Positions 5,877-7,770 of a stretch of 7,770 nt of DNA are shown piece by piece. The stretch's first letter is position 1, and each line of letters starts with the position of its first letter. Location: positions 1 through 7,770 of the forward strand of contig DASUFI010000006.1 of NCBI GenBank assembly GCA_036274635.1. The letters run 5' to 3'. Position numbers and translations under genes: made by a program. The notes below the pieces were generated by a model. The model saw only the letters and a program-made list of their open reading frames with translations, was not told the origin of the DNA and did not search any database. The stretch is from DASUFI01 sp036274635. GTDB lineage: Bacteria > Planctomycetota > B15-G4.

Positions 5877-7364
5877 ATGCGCGCTCGAACCATCGCCCTC
5901 CTTCTGTTCCTTCTCGCGCCGACGATCGCCTTGGCGCAGACCCCGCCTCCCTACTCCGACTCGCCCACGCTCCCGCAGACGCCGGCCTACGAGCGGGCCG
6001 GCGAGCTGGTCGACCTCCTCAACAAGGGCGACGCAGGCGCCTTCGAGGCCTACGTGCGCGAGCACTCGGCGGCCAGCGTCCTCGAGCAGATCCCGATGGA
6101 TCAGCACCGCGCCGCCTTCGCGCAGATGCGCCGCGAGAACGGCCCACTGGAGCTGCACGGCGCCCGCAGCTACGACCCGCCGCGCCCGGACACGACGGCC
6201 ACGCTCATCCTCTGGGCCTCCTGGCCCGAAGCCTGGCGCGGCCTCGTCCTCGAGGTGGACGGCGCAGGCAAGATCACGCGCCTCACCATGAACCCGGCGC
6301 GGCCGCCGAGCGACCTGCCCAAGGCCGAGGCCCTGACGCCGGAGCAGGTGGCCGAGAAGCTGAGCGGCTTCGTCGACCGCGCGGCCGCGCGCGACGCCTT
6401 CAGCGGCACCGTGCTCCTGGCCAAGGACGGCAAGGTGCTGCTCACCAAGGCCGTCGGCATCGCGAACCGCGACTTCGACGTGCCCGTCACCCTGGACACG
6501 AAGTTCAACCTCGGCTCCATGAACAAGATGATGACGGCCGTCGCGTGCATGCAGCTCGTGGAGCAGGGCAAGCTCTCGCTGGACGACCCGATCGGGAAGC
6601 ACCTCGCCGAGGACTGGCTGCCCAAGGTGGACAAGAGCAAGGTGAAGGTGCGCCACCTGCTGACGCACACCAGCGGCCTCGGCAGCTACTTCACGGAGGA
6701 GTGGGATCGCACGTCGCGCGCCCTCTACCACACCGTGAGCGACTGGAAGCCGATGGTCGCCGACGAGACGCTGGCCTTCGAGCCGGGCACGCAGTGGGCC
6801 TACAGCAACACGGGCATGCTCATCGCGGGCGCGATCGTCGAGGCGGCCTCGGGCAGCGACTACTACGAGTACGTGCGGCAGCACATCACCGGCCCCGCCG
6901 GGATGACCGACACCGACTGCTACGAGCTCGACCGGGCCAACCGCAGGATCGCCGTCGGCTACGACAAGGCCTTCGCGCCCGACGGCAGCGTCACGTACCA
7001 CAACAACCTGTTCCTGCACGTCATGCGCGGCGGGCCTGCGGGCGGTGGCTACTCGACCGTGACGGACCTGTTCCGCTTCGACCAGGCGCTGCGCGCGGGG
7101 AAGCTGGTGAAGCAGGCGTCGCTCGATCAGCTCTGGCAGGCGTATCCGGAGCTGTCCGACGACAACTACGGGCTGGGCTTCTTCGTCGAGACCAGCCCGG
7201 TCGGGCGGATCGTCGGGCACTCGGGCGGCTTCAACGGCATCAGCGCCGTGCTCAGCATGTACCTCGACGCGGGCTGGACGATCTCGGTCATGTCCAACTA
7301 CGGCGACGGCGCCGCGACGGACGTGGAGGCCAAGGCGCGGGAGCTGATCGCGGCGGGTCGCTGA
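5877..7364 (+). CDS. Beta-lactamase family serine hydrolase, class C-like, periplasmic (495 aa)
   Basis: ATG 5877 is preceded by GGAG with 7-base spacing and opens a signal peptide (MRARTIALLLFLLAPTIALA, cut before QTPPP). Residues about 35-140 form an N-terminal domain found ahead of some of these hydrolases; it has no recognised catalytic role. The PF00144 domain spans about 160-490. It has SMNK (nucleophile Ser214, Lys217), YSN (Tyr309-Asn311, in WAYSNTGM) and HSGG (448-451) in the KTG position, all correctly ordered, plus the typical RHLLTHTSGLGSY segment. The active site looks intact. The family includes AmpC, D,D-peptidases and esterases; the HSG form and N-terminal domain fit a peptidase or esterase better than a true resistance enzyme, and the substrate cannot be read from sequence. 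It is divergent from the RhuM-Fic pseudogene and followed by a hairpin, so it is probably transcribed alone. Confidence 0.93.
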   Translation: MRARTIALLLFLLAPTIALAQTPPPYSDSPTLPQTPAYERAGELVDLLNKGDAGAFEAYVREHSAASVLEQIPMDQHRAAFAQMRRENGPLELHGARSYDPPRPDTTATLILWASWPEAWRGLVLEVDGAGKITRLTMNPARPPSDLPKAEALTPEQVAEKLSGFVDRAAARDAFSGTVLLAKDGKVLLTKAVGIANRDFDVPVTLDTKFNLGSMNKMMTAVACMQLVEQGKLSLDDPIGKHLAEDWLPKVDKSKVKVRHLLTHTSGLGSYFTEEWDRTSRALYHTVSDWKPMVADETLAFEPGTQWAYSNTGMLIAGAIVEAASGSDYYEYVRQHITGPAGMTDTDCYELDRANRRIAVGYDKAFAPDGSVTYHNNLFLHVMRGGPAGGGYSTVTDLFRFDQALRAGKLVKQASLDQLWQAYPELSDDNYGLGFFVETSPVGRIVGHSGGFNGISAVLSMYLDAGWTISVMSNYGDGAATDVEAKARELIAAGR

Positions 7365-7387
7365 GGCGGAGGGGCGTGGCGGCCCGT

Positions 7388-7414
7388 CCGTCGAGGGGCA
7401 GGTGTGCCCGACGG
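7388..7414 (+). terminator. Terminator-like hairpin after the serine hydrolase gene
   Basis: CCGTCG (7388-7393) pairs with CGACGG (7409-7414). Inside, GGCA pairs with TGCC around a GGTG loop, with a 3-base AGG bulge on the 5' side. This gives ten G/C-rich pairs 23 bases after the hydrolase stop. No T-run follows, so intrinsic termination is uncertain. Confidence 0.4.
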
Positions 7415-7503
7415 GGCGCGGCTGTAGGATGATCGCGCACGTGGCGCTTCGCCGGCCGGCGTCGGGCCGGAGCGCGGTCACTCGGCTCGAGCGGCTCGGA
7501 TCC

Positions 7504-7770
7504 ATGCAGACCTTGACAGGCATCTTCGGGCTCCATGCAGCGGGCCAGCGCCGCCGGCCTCTGAAGTCGCTCGTCGCGCTGGCGGCCGTTCTGGCCGGCT
7601 GGGGTGCCCGCGTCGCGCTCACGCCCCTGATCGGCCCGACGGCCCTGCCCTTCATCACCTTCTTCCCGGCGGTGGCGTGGGCGGCGTGGTACGGAGGCCT
7701 GCTGCCGGCGGTGCTCACCACAGTCGGCGGGGCTCTCGTGGCCAACTGGTTCTTCCTCGAGCCGCGTGGG
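7504..7770 (+). CDS. DUF4118 membrane domain protein, probable sensor histidine kinase, 3' partial
   Basis: The frame is open to the end of the window (89 residues from ATG 7504). After a basic N-terminal stretch (GQRRRPLKS) come three hydrophobic segments at about 22-40, 48-62 and 64-82. The motif PFITFFPAVAWAAWYGGLLP and the ending LVANWFFLEPRG are characteristic of DUF4118, the four-helix membrane domain of KdpD-like and many PAS-containing histidine kinases. Its kinase core would lie beyond the window. The start is uncertain: ATG 7429 and GTG 7441 are in frame and would add 25 or 21 Arg-rich residues. ATG 7504 puts the domain at the usual distance from the N-terminus, but only a weak GGA precedes it. 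The hairpin at 7388-7414 separates it from the hydrolase gene. Confidence 0.82.
   Translation, partial: MQTLTGIFGLHAAGQRRRPLKSLVALAAVLAGWGARVALTPLIGPTALPFITFFPAVAWAAWYGGLLPAVLTTVGGALVANWFFLEPRG

Noticed and set aside
7512..7517. TTGACA, a perfect -35 box, near the DUF4118 start
   Set aside because: The hexamer 17 bases downstream is TGCAGC, not -10-like, and the site lies inside the coding frame.
5721..7745. 674-codon open frame on minus opposite the serine hydrolase
   Set aside because: It is the antisense shadow of an intact gene with signal peptide and catalytic motifs. The minus product has no recognisable domain and an Arg/His/Val-rich composition.

Overview
The window is GC-rich throughout, with codon third positions almost always G or C in the real genes. 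It carries secreted and envelope-type proteins of a free-living bacterium: a lipoprotein, a signal-peptide-bearing delta-60 propeller, a periplasmic serine hydrolase and the start of a DUF4118 sensor kinase. The C-terminal domain of the propeller protein (residues about 458-579, with the phrase LPSGLEVWLQ) resembles tails I associate with Planctomycetota and related environmental lineages. That assignment is inference; Myxococcota or another high-GC phylum cannot be excluded.

Left part (1-2036). The 3' part of a COG2085 (F420-reductase-like) oxidoreductase on + meets a minus-strand block head-on. That block holds two versions of one two-gene cassette: a DUF6941-like protein followed by a 57-59 residue, Arg/Lys-tailed protein that matches no family I recognise. 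The copy at 1294-about 1900 appears complete. The copy at 366-665 keeps the small gene intact but only the last ~34 codons of its DUF6941-like partner. The truncated end lies within a few bases of the stop codon of an unrelated, well-biased hypothetical gene (668-967). Both small genes are under 60 codons and easy to miss.

Middle part (2037-4701). A putative DUF1579-like lipoprotein is followed on the same strand by a 579-residue secreted protein with seven delta-60 repeats. Eight bases after the stop of that protein lies a diverged copy of the last ~40 codons of the lipoprotein. The window therefore holds two cases of a 3'-terminal gene fragment copied to just behind the stop of another gene.

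Right part (4702-7770). A RhuM-Fic gene on minus is degenerate. It has a frameshift near 5010-5030, Arg in place of the Fic-motif His, and a 3' end lost where it meets the lipoprotein remnant. Divergent from it is an intact 495-residue beta-lactamase-family serine hydrolase (SMNK, YSN and HSGG motifs), then a terminator-like hairpin. The window ends inside a DUF4118 membrane domain, probably the N-terminus of a sensor histidine kinase.

No CRISPR array, RNA gene, transposase or integrase was seen. The most novel material is the duplicated small-protein cassette and the pattern of copied gene tails.
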